This document shows positions 21,763-32,300 of a stretch of DNA of 64,000 bases, in pieces. Source of the stretch: an uncultured Aquimarina sp. (GTDB lineage Bacteria; Bacteroidota; Bacteroidia; Flavobacteriales; Flavobacteriaceae). Within the stretch, counting starts at the first letter, position 1, and the number at the start of each line of letters is the position of its first letter. The notes beneath the pieces were generated by a model, which was given only the letters and a program-made list of their open reading frames with translations, had not been told where the DNA came from and did not search any database. Both the position numbers and the translations under genes were made by a program. The stretch lies in contig CANMKK010000011.1 of NCBI GenBank assembly GCA_947498455.1, forward strand, positions 1 through 64,000. The letters are read 5' to 3'.

Positions 21763-21849
21763 ATGAGAACTTTAGATAGCAATCAAGTAACAAAGAGAAT
21801 AAATAAAACTAATGGTTACATCTGGAATTCTAAAAGACGTTTTAGATAA
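21763..21849 (+). CDS. 28-residue basic micro-protein, paralogue 2
   Basis: The frame reads MRTLDSNQVTKRINK then TNGYIWNSKRRFR and stop, the same length as paralogue 1. Substitutions are mostly conservative (I/V, K/R, L/I), and codon third positions differ often, the pattern expected under purifying selection. An A-rich leader precedes the ATG. The function is unknown. Confidence 0.6.
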   Translation: MRTLDSNQVTKRINKTNGYIWNSKRRFR

Positions 21850-21979
21850 TACATTGATATTTTAAACCCTCATTGAGGTATTAATTCCCCAATGTTTGCC
21901 TCTAAAACAAAATAAAGGTTTCGGAAACATATCTCGTGAGTTTGCACCGAGGTTGTTGATTCATCAAAATATAAGCATA

Positions 21980-22126
21980 ATGAGAACACTACGGACTATT
22001 AAGAAAAAACTAAAAACTGCGACACAAAAGCGAAATGCTTTTCTTGGCAGAACAATAAATATGTATAATTATGAAGATATTATACTTACAAAAATTGGAC
22101 GCTATAACTATCAAGTCGAGCGATAG
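21980..22126 (+). CDS. 48-residue basic protein, distant member of the micro-ORF cluster
   Basis: It starts MRTLRTIKKKLKTATQKR, sharing MRTL and the following Lys-rich helix with the two 28-residue ORFs upstream, then adds a different tail (FLGRTINMYNYEDIILTKIG). The open frame extends upstream to 21896, but the ATG at 21980 matches the paralogues' start and is preferred. The function is unknown. Confidence 0.45.
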   Translation: MRTLRTIKKKLKTATQKRNAFLGRTINMYNYEDIILTKIGRYNYQVER

Positions 22127-22235
22127 AAATAGGCTTTAGGTTGGATCTAAAAAAATGGATTCAACCTAACTACTTTTAATCAACATTATAGAGTTTAATT
22201 CTCCGAGGCTCGCATCGATATTCTAAAATTTAGTA

Positions 22236-22264
22236 TCCGCTCTAAGCCTTGTGGCTTACGCGGA
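22236..22264. other. two-helix hairpin in a gene-poor stretch
   Basis: TCCGC (22236-22240) pairs with GCGGA (22260-22264), and AAGCC with GGCTT around a TTGT loop, in the otherwise A/T-rich 22127-22813 stretch. It lacks a T run. It may be part of a degenerate repeat or a structured RNA; I see nothing else in this gap. Confidence 0.3.
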
Positions 22265-22813
22265 GGTAGTTGATTGAATAGTGATATGTATTCAACTCTA
22301 GATCCTAAATACGTATTTGTTACGTCTCTAAAAATAATGATAACAGAATTACTATAATAAATGATGTTTAAATCTGGTTATTTCTGCATTATTATATAGT
22401 GTAATCATTATTTTACTTTTTATATACTTTTGAAATGTTTTTCTTCTAATAAAAGAATAACGATTTAAACCTAGGATTTTATTATAATCTAAGGAATAAT
22501 ATCAAATTCTTAACAATAAGATTACTTCATTATATTTTTTTACGTGGCTTAAATATTCATTTTTCACAAATATGGGAAATGCGTATTTTTAGGGTGTTTT
22601 TTCCCTTAAAATATTGTTAAAAAAGGCTCTTTTTATTGTTGTTAATAATATCTTTGATAGCATCTGAATCGGGGAAATTATATAGATTTTCATAGCACAA
22701 ACTTAATGTAATAAATATCGTTTCAAGGGGATTTAATTAAATCCTTTGACGTATAACATGATCCTGACTAAATCATGTATAGGGAAGTAAATTATTAAAA
22801 TTAAGTATACATT

Positions 22814-23248
22814 ATGAAAACAAAAGAAAGAGTATCAAGTAATCGTTTTTTAGTCATTAGTATTGGATTGGTATATGTATGGTTTGGGGTATTAAAGTAT
22901 TTTCCAGAAGCCAGTTCTGCGGAGAAACTCGCTCAAAATACAATAGATATATTGACTTTAGGTCTTATTCCCCCCAATATTTCTATTATTTTGCTGGCAG
23001 TGTTTGAAACAACAATAGGGTTATTACTAATTTTAAATATCTATAGGCATATTACAATTATTGTGGCTTTAGTTCATATGGCATTCACTTTTCTTCCCCT
23101 ATTTTTATTTCCAGAACAATCATTCTCTGATTCACCTCTTGTTTTTACATTGTTAGGGCAGTATATTTTTAAAAACATTATCATTATCGGAGCTTTATTA
23201 ACACTGTATAAGGTTCCCAAAAGTAGTCCTAAGCTGAGGTTGAGTTAA
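22814..23248 (+). CDS. DoxX-like small membrane protein
   Basis: The 144-residue protein has four predicted transmembrane segments (about 13-30, 50-73, 78-98, 110-132). Its opening, with FLVISIGLVYVWFGVLKYFPEAS, resembles the DoxX-like family (hydrophobic helix, then FGxLKxxP). The family's role is poorly defined, with links to redox and respiratory chains. It is transcribed alone, and a terminator follows at 23355. Confidence 0.55.
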   Translation: MKTKERVSSNRFLVISIGLVYVWFGVLKYFPEASSAEKLAQNTIDILTLGLIPPNISIILLAVFETTIGLLLILNIYRHITIIVALVHMAFTFLPLFLFPEQSFSDSPLVFTLLGQYIFKNIIIIGALLTLYKVPKSSPKLRLS

Positions 23249-23354
23249 AAGATAATATGACTTTTAGTTATATCAGAAAAAATAAAAGCGAGCAGTATAT
23301 TTCATAAATATACTTAATCAATCATCAATCAGTATTTCTGGTATCATAGTAGAT

Positions 23355-23388
23355 AAAGAAGCCTAATCGTAATAGTTTAGGCTTCTTT
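23355..23388 (+). terminator. Rho-independent terminator
   Basis: AAAGAAGCCTAA pairs with TTAGGCTTCTTT. It serves the DoxX-like gene from the left; because it is symmetric it may also end the convergent MBL/rhodanese gene. Confidence 0.75.
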
Positions 23389-23445
23389 CTAATTTTTTAT
23401 ATTCTGTATAAACAGTATAATCAAGAAATATCTAAACTTATATAA

Positions 23446-24864
23446 TTATTTTTTTAAGGAAGAAGGGCATACATAGTTGGTAATTTTAATTCCTTTTTGT
23501 TCTTTAATTTCTTTAAAACCGCCTGCAATATCGATAAGATTATGAATACCTCTACTTTTTAATATCGAGGCTGCAATTATAGAACGATAACCACCTGCGC
23601 AATGTATGTAAAAGTTTCTGTCTTCTGGAAACTTAGCTAAATAATCATTAATAAAATCAAGAGGAGAATTATGAGCTTGTTCAACGTGTTCTGAAAGGAA
23701 TTCGGTTTCTTTTCTGACGTCGAAAATAGGTACCTCTTCTTTATTCAGTATATTTTTTAATGCAGAAGCGGTTATTGAGTTAACGGTATCATATAAAGCT
23801 CCAGATTTTTTCCAAGCCTCAAAACTACCTTTTAGATAACCAATTGTATTGTCAAAACCTACACGAGATAAACGTGTAATAGCTTCTTCTTCTCTTCCTT
23901 CGGGAGAGACAAGAAGAATAGGCTGCTTAACATCTGCTATAAGTGCTCCTACCCAAGGAGCAAAACTACCGTCTATGCCAATAAATATTGATCTTGGGAT
24001 ATGTCCTTTTATATACTCATTTTGATGTCTTACATCTAATATCACTGCATCTGTTTTATTGGCTATGAATTCAAACTCTTCTGGTGATAATGGTTTTGTT
24101 CCTCGCTCAATAATTTCATCAATATCTTCATATCCTTCTTTATTCATTTTTACATTAAGAGGAAAATACAGCGGAGGAGGTAAGAGTCCATCAGTAACCT
24201 CTTTTACAAACTCTTGCTTGGTCATGTCTGTACGCAATGCATAATTCATTTTCTTTTGATTCCCTAAGGTGTCTACTGTTTGCTTCATCATATTTTTACC
24301 ACAAGCAGATCCAGCTCCGTGAGCAGGGTACACTATCACATCATTAGCTAGTGGCATAATTTTGTTCCGTAAACTATCATAAAGAGTTTCTGCCAACTCT
24401 TCTTGTGTCATATGGGCTGCTTTTTGTGCAAGGTCGGGTCGTCCAACATCACCTAAAAATAAAGTGTCACCACTAAAAATAGCATGATCTTTACCATTTT
24501 TATCCCTAAGGAGATACGTTGTACTTTCCATAGTATGCCCAGGTGTGTGTAAAGCAATTATTGTAATTTCACCAAGCTTAAACTCTTGGTTATCTTTAGC
24601 AATGATTACATCAAAAGAAGGATCTGCATTAGGTCCAAAAATAATATCAGCCCCTGTTTCTTTTGCAAGAGTAATATGACCACTTACAAAATCAGCATGA
24701 AAATGTGTTTCGAATATATATATGATTTTAGCATTGTTACTCTTTGATCTTTCTATATAAGGTTTTATTTCTCTTAGGGGGTCAATAATAGCTACCTCAC
24801 CTTTACTTTCTATATAGTATGCTCCTTGAGCTAGGCATCCAGTATATATTTGTTCTATTTTCAT
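23446..24864 (-). CDS. MBL-fold persulfide dioxygenase-like protein with two rhodanese domains
   Basis: The 472-residue protein has an N-terminal metallo-beta-lactamase domain (about 1-235) of the ETHE1 type: THFHADFVSGH (His54, His56, Asp58), HTPGH and SGDTLFLGDVGRPD. Two rhodanese domains follow. The first (about 265-355) has Ser in place of the catalytic Cys (LLVSPEGRE) and is probably inactive. The second (about 370-465) keeps Cys in HCAGGYRS. Such fusions oxidise glutathione or protein persulfides and transfer sulfur in sulfide detoxification. No sulfide:quinone oxidoreductase gene is nearby. Confidence 0.88.
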   Translation of the reverse strand: MKIEQIYTGCLAQGAYYIESKGEVAIIDPLREIKPYIERSKSNNAKIIYIFETHFHADFVSGHITLAKETGADIIFGPNADPSFDVIIAKDNQEFKLGEITIIALHTPGHTMESTTYLLRDKNGKDHAIFSGDTLFLGDVGRPDLAQKAAHMTQEELAETLYDSLRNKIMPLANDVIVYPAHGAGSACGKNMMKQTVDTLGNQKKMNYALRTDMTKQEFVKEVTDGLLPPPLYFPLNVKMNKEGYEDIDEIIERGTKPLSPEEFEFIANKTDAVILDVRHQNEYIKGHIPRSIFIGIDGSFAPWVGALIADVKQPILLVSPEGREEEAITRLSRVGFDNTIGYLKGSFEAWKKSGALYDTVNSITASALKNILNKEEVPIFDVRKETEFLSEHVEQAHNSPLDFINDYLAKFPEDRNFYIHCAGGYRSIIAASILKSRGIHNLIDIAGGFKEIKEQKGIKITNYVCPSSLKK

Positions 24865-25911
24865 TTATTTTGGTACTTCAAAGATTTTATTTTTTCTAAC
24901 TGGTAGGAAAAATATATAGTTTATTTATCAAAAATAACGTAATTATTAGGACAATTCTATAAAATTACCTCAAAACTGATATTATATTATCTTTTTGGTA
25001 AATTGTTTCGATGACTAAACTTTAACCAATTTTTGGTAAGTAAACCACTAGCATTCGAAGCTATGGAACCTAGATTGCTATACTTCGACTTAGCACAGCA
25101 ACCATGCTGTTAGAATAAAAAAAATAATTAGAACACCAGTATATTACGTTTTCGTATTACTTCATTTATAGAATTAAATTTAAAAAAAGATAAATTTTCG
25201 AAAACTATGCTATCTGGATTTATAAAATATTTTTTTCAGTTTAATGCGTAAATCGTATTATAATAACTTTGGAATAGTTACGTAAATAACGTTCGGAAAT
25301 AAAAATAGAACCTTAAAATTATGTATGATGCTCTTATTGTCGGTTTATTATAATTTACTACTTGGTATTAGTATGTTAAGATCCATTACTGTGTTTTTTT
25401 AACGAGTCTCTCTCACTGGAAACTAAAATTGTATATTTGTTATTTACAAGTATAGATTAGTGTGTAAAGAAAATTTTTTTAGATCCCTACACATTATCCT
25501 ATAAAATTGAAAATGATCCATCTGTATCAGGTAAAATTTCTGACTTATATTTTGTGTCAAAGCAAAGAAATCTTTCAAAAAAGTTACAAGTTTTTTGAGT
25601 GTTAGTAAAAGTGCGACAAGTAAGTTTATAAAACTTCTAATCATTGACAGAAAGATACATTTCAGATTTCGAGGAAATAATAAACGAAAGCATTATTTTT
25701 ATATAGATATTCAAGATTTTATTGAGTATAAAAATATGATAAACAAATATTTGTTTGTGAATATAAGGCTTTGCAAAAAAGACTATAAAACCACAAAAAA
25801 GAGAGAATAGAGAACTTTCTCAGTTTATTCAGGATACTTCAATTTTAATATAGAAATGGTAAAACACACAAAAAAACTACTAGAAAAAACACTTTTTAAA
25901 ATAATCACTCA
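24865..25911. other. 1 kb divergent intergenic region without a supported gene
   Basis: The region separates the leftward MBL/rhodanese gene from the rightward efflux operon. A TAnnTTTG box (TATATTTG, 25432-25439) could start a rightward transcript. An in-frame stretch at 25461-25597 reads like protein (DPYTLSYKIENDPSVSG) but lacks a start codon, so it may be a gene remnant. The longer frame at 25595-25810 starts only with TTG and is not convincing. Confidence 0.4.
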
Positions 25912-28254
25912 ATGAAAAAAAACCTAACCATTCTATTGTTTCTTTTTGTTTCTTTGGTTGTTTCCCAAGAAAAAAGGAATTATAATATTGGAGTTTTGTT
26001 AGATAATAAAGCAGCAAAAATCAACACAATTTTTACAGATCTCGAAAATCGGATCAAAGCCGTAGTTGGTGAAGATGCTACTATTTCTTTCCTCAAAAGT
26101 AATATACTTACTAATGATTTTAATCTTCAGAAAGCCGAAGAAAATTACAATAAGCTTCTACAAAATAATACAGATATTATTCTCGCTTTTGGTGTAATTA
26201 ATAATGAAGTCATAAGTAAACAACAAACCTATAGCAAGCCAACTATTTTATTTGGAGCAGTAAATAAAGATTTAGTTACGGTCGATTTAAGTAAAAAAAC
26301 TTCGGGGATTAATAATTTTACATATTTGATAGAGTCAGAATCCTATAAAGAAGATCTAACAAAGTTTAAAGAACTTTTTAATTTTAAGAATATAGGAATT
26401 GTTATAGAACAAGAAATAGTTGATATTCTTCCCATTCAACAGACTTTGGATAAAGAATTTGAGCTTTTGGAAGCCAAGTATAAACTTATTCCTTATAAAA
26501 CGGTTAGTGATATTACATCTGGTCTTAAGGATATAGATGCTGTATATATTGCCGGAGGTTTCTTTTTAAAAGACCATGAAATTTTAGAATTGACAAAATT
26601 GCTCATAGATAAAAAAATACCTTCTTTTACCAATACAGGTGTAGAAGATGTGAAAAATGGTTTGATGGCAACTAATCAATCAGATGATAATTTTGATCAA
26701 TTTATGAGGAGAATTGCTTTGAATATTGAATCTTATGTGAACGGTACTAACTTTTCAGAACTTCCTGTTTTTATTGAATACGAACCCCGGTTTACAGTTA
26801 ACTTTAATACGGCAAAATCGGTAAATGTTCCAATAAAGTATAGTTTAATTGCAAATACAGATTTTGTAGGTGCTATAGAAAATAATACTTCTGACAAGAA
26901 CTATAATTTACTACAGATAATTGACGATGTGTTAAACAATAATTTGTCCCTACAATCTGGTGTAAAAAATGTAGAATTAAGCGCACAAAATGTTAAAACG
27001 GCCAAAAGTAATTATTTACCTAGTCTTACCGCTTCAGGTGGAGGTACATATGTTGATCCTAATCTTGCCGAAATAAGCGGGGGGTCTAACCCGGAGTTTT
27101 CGACTTCAGGTTCATTAGTCCTAAATCAGACTTTATTTTCTGAGGCAGCAAATGCCAATATTACCATACAGAAAAAACTGCAAAAAGCACAAGAAGAAAC
27201 ATTTAACGCATCTCAGTTAGATGCGATTTTTGATGCTTCTAATGTTTATTTTAACACCTTAATTCTCAAAGCTAATGCGCAAATTCAATTACGTAATTTA
27301 AATCTAACCAAAAAGAATTTAGAGATAGCAGAACAGAATTTTGAAGTTGGAGAATCAGGAAAGGCAGATATGTTGCGTTTTAAAAGTGAAATGGCACAAA
27401 ATACGCAATCAATGGTTGAAGCGATTAATCAATTAGAACAAAGCTTCATTACTATAAATCAGTTATTAAATAATCCTTTAGACAAGGAAATTGATATTGA
27501 AGATGTAGAACTTAATAAAGGCGTTTTCGAACAATATAATTATGAAGAACTAACACAATTATTGGATGACCCTAGACTAAGAGAACCTTTTATTGAGTTT
27601 CTTATAGAAGAAGCTAAACGCAATGCACCAGAAGTAAAATCATTAGATTATAATCTCCAGGCTACAGAGCGCAATATTAAACTTAGTAGTAGTGGTCGTT
27701 TTCTACCTACATTAAGCATGCAGGGTTCGTATAATAGGGTTTTTAGTAGAAGCGGTGCAGGAAGTACAGCTCCACAAGGAGGTACGCTCTTAGATGATAA
27801 TTATAATATAGGTGTAAATCTGTCACTCCCCCTTTTTAATCGAAACTCTAATAATATCAATAAGCAGATCGCTACTATTCAAAAAGAACAGCTACAAATC
27901 AATAAGCAGAACACAGAACTATCTATAGCCGCTAATATTAGGAATAGTGTCTTAAGCCTGATTAATCAAATAGCAAATATAGAACTATCGAGGGTATCAG
28001 AAGAAACAGCAAAAGAATCATTAGAACTTACACAAACTTCATATAATAGTGGTTCTGTTGCCATAGTACAATTAATAGATGCACAAAATAATTATACGAA
28101 TGCACAGCTTTCGAGTATAACTGCTATATATAATTATTTGATCAATGCATTACAACTTGAGCGTAACTTAGGGTATTATTTTTTGATCAATACCAAAGAA
28201 GAAAATGCTAAATTCAGACAACGTTTTTTAGAATTTTTAAATAATAAAAATTAA
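25912..28254 (+). CDS. TolC-like outer membrane efflux protein fused to an ABC-type substrate-binding domain
   Basis: The 780-residue exported protein has a signal peptide (about 1-18). Residues about 22-310 resemble ABC_sub_bind periplasmic binding proteins (NYNIGVLLDN, DIILAFGVINNEV, FTNTGVEDVKNG). Residues about 335-775 are a TolC/OEP domain with the usual two-fold repeat (LSAQNVKTAKSNYLPSL, RNLNLTKKNLEIAEQNFEVG, and AKESLELTQTSYNSGSVAIV). The usual TolC length is about 450. It heads a three-gene operon with an adaptor (24 bases later) and an RND pump. The extra domain may capture substrate or act in assembly; that is inference. Confidence 0.85.
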   Translation: MKKNLTILLFLFVSLVVSQEKRNYNIGVLLDNKAAKINTIFTDLENRIKAVVGEDATISFLKSNILTNDFNLQKAEENYNKLLQNNTDIILAFGVINNEVISKQQTYSKPTILFGAVNKDLVTVDLSKKTSGINNFTYLIESESYKEDLTKFKELFNFKNIGIVIEQEIVDILPIQQTLDKEFELLEAKYKLIPYKTVSDITSGLKDIDAVYIAGGFFLKDHEILELTKLLIDKKIPSFTNTGVEDVKNGLMATNQSDDNFDQFMRRIALNIESYVNGTNFSELPVFIEYEPRFTVNFNTAKSVNVPIKYSLIANTDFVGAIENNTSDKNYNLLQIIDDVLNNNLSLQSGVKNVELSAQNVKTAKSNYLPSLTASGGGTYVDPNLAEISGGSNPEFSTSGSLVLNQTLFSEAANANITIQKKLQKAQEETFNASQLDAIFDASNVYFNTLILKANAQIQLRNLNLTKKNLEIAEQNFEVGESGKADMLRFKSEMAQNTQSMVEAINQLEQSFITINQLLNNPLDKEIDIEDVELNKGVFEQYNYEELTQLLDDPRLREPFIEFLIEEAKRNAPEVKSLDYNLQATERNIKLSSSGRFLPTLSMQGSYNRVFSRSGAGSTAPQGGTLLDDNYNIGVNLSLPLFNRNSNNINKQIATIQKEQLQINKQNTELSIAANIRNSVLSLINQIANIELSRVSEETAKESLELTQTSYNSGSVAIVQLIDAQNNYTNAQLSSITAIYNYLINALQLERNLGYYFLINTKEENAKFRQRFLEFLNNKN

Positions 28255-28278
28255 CCAACAACTGGTAACTCATAAATC

Positions 28279-29364
28279 ATGACATATATATATAGAATTT
28301 TTGTAATAACACTTTTTATCTCTGTTTTATATTCCTGTGGAGGAGAACAGAAGAAAGAAGAAAAACTAGTACGCCCGGTAAAATATGAAGAAGTAGGTTA
28401 TCTAGGTGGGAAAAAAAACAGAACATTTAGCGGAACTGCCAAAACGGATAAGATTATTAACTTAAGTTTTAGAAGTAATGGTATTATCACAGAATTTGAC
28501 ATAAAATTAGGGCAGATAGTAAAAAAAGGTCAATTACTAGCCAAACTTGATAATGTGCAATCTCGTTTAAATTACGAGAGTGCCGTGTCATCTAAGAACA
28601 GTGCAGAGTCTCAAATGAACACTGCTAAGCTAAGTCTAAACAGAATACGAGCTTTGTTTGAGAAAGGAACAGCTTCTTTAAGCGATTTTGAAGCAGCAAA
28701 AAATTCCTATAAAACAGCTCAGGAAAGTTATGAGTCTGCAAAACGTAGTGTTTCAATCCAACAGGAGCAAATACTTTATGGATATTTGTATGCGCCAGAA
28801 GATGGAGTAATTGCGGCTATTAATACAGAAATTGATGAAAATGTAAACTCTGGACAAAATATAGCTACACTTAATGCCGGAAGAGATATGGAAATTACAC
28901 TAGGAATTCCAGAGAGTGTGATCAATAGAGTGAAAGCAGGAATGGAGGTGACTGTTAATCTTACTTCATTAAAGAATAAGAAATTTAAAGCCAAAGTAAC
29001 TGAAGTTTCCCCTGGCGTGGATAGTAATACGGCTACGTATCCAGTTCGGGTTACTGTAATTAATCCAACAGCTGATATAAAAAGTGGTATGGCGGCCAAT
29101 GTTACTTTTGATTTTAGTGATCAGAAAATGAACAACAAAATATTGGTTGTACCAGCAAATGCAGTAGGTGAAGATAGTAATGGGCGTTTTGTGTTTTTAA
29201 TAGAAAGCGATAATAATAGTACCAGAGTAAAAAAACAACAAATAACAATTGGTAATTTAACAGGAGAAGGTTTTGAAATAACATCTGGACTTTCAGTTGG
29301 GCAAAAAATAGCTACGGCTGGTTTACAAACACTTTTGGACGGACAAGAAGTGAAATTACAATAA
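28279..29364 (+). CDS. RND efflux periplasmic adaptor lipoprotein
   Basis: The 361-residue membrane-fusion protein has a lipoprotein signal (YSCGG), a split lipoyl/barrel-sandwich domain (FDIKLGQIVKKGQLLAKLD and the later YLYAPEDGVIAAI), an alpha-helical hairpin between them (about 100-160), and beta-barrel and membrane-proximal domains. It bridges the inner-membrane RND pump and the TolC-like protein in the same operon. Confidence 0.93.
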   Translation: MTYIYRIFVITLFISVLYSCGGEQKKEEKLVRPVKYEEVGYLGGKKNRTFSGTAKTDKIINLSFRSNGIITEFDIKLGQIVKKGQLLAKLDNVQSRLNYESAVSSKNSAESQMNTAKLSLNRIRALFEKGTASLSDFEAAKNSYKTAQESYESAKRSVSIQQEQILYGYLYAPEDGVIAAINTEIDENVNSGQNIATLNAGRDMEITLGIPESVINRVKAGMEVTVNLTSLKNKKFKAKVTEVSPGVDSNTATYPVRVTVINPTADIKSGMAANVTFDFSDQKMNNKILVVPANAVGEDSNGRFVFLIESDNNSTRVKKQQITIGNLTGEGFEITSGLSVGQKIATAGLQTLLDGQEVKLQ

Positions 29365-29386
29365 TTATCAAATACATTACAATCCT

Positions 29387-32300
29387 ATGAATTTAGCAAA
29401 ATTCTCTATAGAAAAGAATAGAATTACTTTTATGGTATTAACTACCATCATTTTTTTGGGTGTTTCCATGTATTTTGGTTTATCAAGAGATAGTATGCCA
29501 CCGTTTACGATTCGTGTAGCATCAGTCATATCATCATTTCCAGGAGCAAGTCCTGAACGTGTAGAGCAATTAGTTACAGATAAGATCGAAAAAGTAGTAC
29601 AAGAACTCCCAGAGTTAAAAGAAATGAGTAGCACTTCACGAACAGGAATATCTGTAGTTAGTGTCACGCTAAAAGATGAAGTTCCAGAAAATAAGATGCA
29701 GGCTGTTTGGGATCGATTACGCAGAAAATTAGATGCACTTAAAGGGTTGCCAAGTGAAGTGAATCCAAACCTAGACGATGATGGTATAGGTGATGTATAT
29801 GGTATTGTAGTAGGTTTGACATCTGATGGGTATTCATATGCAGAAATGAAAGAATTTGCCGATGATATCAAAGATGACCTAATAAAAATCCCAGATGCCG
29901 CTAAAGTAGAGATGGGAGGAGAGCAGGAAGAACGTGTTTTTGTAGAATTTGATAAAGCAAGATTAAAAGAATATGGATTGTCCGCAACTAAACTGCAGCA
30001 AAGTATTTCTTCAATCAATATTTTGAACTCAGGTGGTCAGATTAATGTTGGGGATGAACGTATTATATTGGAGCCAACGGGGAATTTTAATTCGGTAGAA
30101 GATATTAAAAATATGCTTATCTCCGTCGGTGATAGTGCGCAATTATTAAAACTCGGTGACGTTACCACCATTAGTAAAGGATACATTGACCCACCGACAC
30201 AGAAGGTTAGAGTTAATGGCAAAGATGCTATCTCATTACATATTAATCTAAAAGATAATGCAAATGTAATCACTCTGGGTGAAGAAGTAAATGAAGTCGT
30301 AAGCAAATGGCAACAACGTTTGCCAGTAGGTATTGAACTAAGTAGGGTTTCATCTCTCGATACATATATTGATTTTAAAGTTAGCGACTTTATAAATAAT
30401 CTAATTCAGTCTATTGGGATTGTATTAATTGTAATGCTTGTCTTTCTTGGCTTTAGAACGGGGTTTGTTATTGCTAGTCTTATTCCTATTGTAACAATCA
30501 TGACATTCATGATTATGGGTTTAATGAATATAGGACTTAATCAGGTAACGTTAGCTGCTTTGATTATGGCATTAGGAATGTTAGTAGATAATGCCATTGT
30601 TGTTGCTGAAACTATCCTTGTAAAGATGGAACAGGGTATAGAGAAAAAGAAAGCTGCAGTTGAAGCTTTCTCAGAGCTATGGATGCCTTTGTTAATTTCT
30701 ACACTAACGACTTCAGCAGCGTTCTTAGCTTTTTATTTATCTCCAACTAGTATGGGAGATATAGTGGGACCTATTTTTGTTGTAATCTCCATTGCATTAT
30801 TATCGTCCTGGATTATAGCGCTTACTGTAATTACAATGTTTTGCTATTTATTTTTCAAAGTAATTCCTAAGGGAGAAAAAAAACCAAGTATTATTGATAA
30901 GATTATTAAAGGATTAAAAAAGTATTATAAAAATTTAATTCTTTGGGCACTGACCAATAAATACAAATTTATTATCGGGATTTTTATCTGTTTTTTTGTT
31001 TCTATATATGGATTTACCAAAATCGCATTTATATTTTTTCCGGATAGTGATAGAAATATGATTACTATAGATGTCAATTTACCCGAAGGAAATAAAATAG
31101 AACGTACAGTCGAGGTGGTTAAACGTATAGAACAATATATGATCGATTCGTTACAAACGAATATGTCACGTACAGAGGGTATTGTAGATTGGTCATCCTA
31201 TATTGGCGAAGGACCAGAATCTTATGATTTAGGCTATTCTCCTGATGAAGCCAATTCTAATTATGCACATATCTTGGTAAATACTTCTGCTTTTAGCCAA
31301 AACATTGCTATGATAGATAAAATAGACAAATTTACATACAATAATTTTCCTAATGCAGATATCAAAGTAGGAGCTTTGGGTGCTGGAGGAGGAGGCGTAC
31401 CTATAGAAATTAAAGTTTCCGGAGACAATCCAGATGAGCTTTCTAAAATAGCCGAACGGGTAAAATTGAAATTATCAAAAATATCAGGTACCAAGAATGT
31501 AAAAGACGACTGGGGACCAAAGAGTAAAAAGTTCTTAATTCAGATCGATCAAAATCGAGCACAAACTGCAGGTATAACAAGCCAGGATATAGCCACTTCT
31601 CTACAAACCGTTTTAGACGGATTTCAAACAGGGGAGTATAGAGAAGATGATAAATCTATTCCTATTCTTATGCGAAGTGATAATAATCAGCAACAATCCC
31701 TAGCTTCTTTGGAAACATTAAATATTTATGCACAGAATTCTGGTAAGAGTGTGCCTTTATTGCAAATAGCCTCCATTGTTCCTGCATGGCAATATGCAAA
31801 AATTAAACGGTTTGATTTACGACGTACCATCAATATTACTAGTGAATTAAAATTGACAGGTAATGCGTCTGCGATTACTACAGAAATAACTCCTTGGTTG
31901 GATGAAGAAATCAAAAACTGGCCCTCAGGATATACATATGAGTTTGGAGGGGATGCTAAAAACTCTACAGAAGCTATGGGATCAGTTATCGGTTATTTGC
32001 CGATAAGTGCTTTCATTATTGTATTGCTGCTTATTATACAGTTTAATTCTTTTAGAAAGATGGTAATGGTTGTACTTACTATTCCGTTAGCTATTATTGG
32101 AGTTGTCATGGGATTATTAGTCTTTAGGGAACCTTTTGGATTTATGCCATTTTTAGGTGTAATCTCGTTAGCAGGAATAGTGATCAATAACGCAATTGTA
32201 TTGATAGATAGAATGGAAATAGAACAGAAAAATCTTGGAAGGACTGAAAAAGACGCAGTAATAGCGGCTTGTTTACAAAGATTTAGGCCAATCTTGTTAG

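Noticed and set aside
25595-25810. 71-codon frame upstream of the efflux operon
   Set aside because: It has only a TTG start, no promoter at the right distance and no recognisable motif.
29377-30018. 213-codon minus-strand frame
   Set aside because: It is a shadow of the RND pump gene, which has full family similarity over the same stretch.
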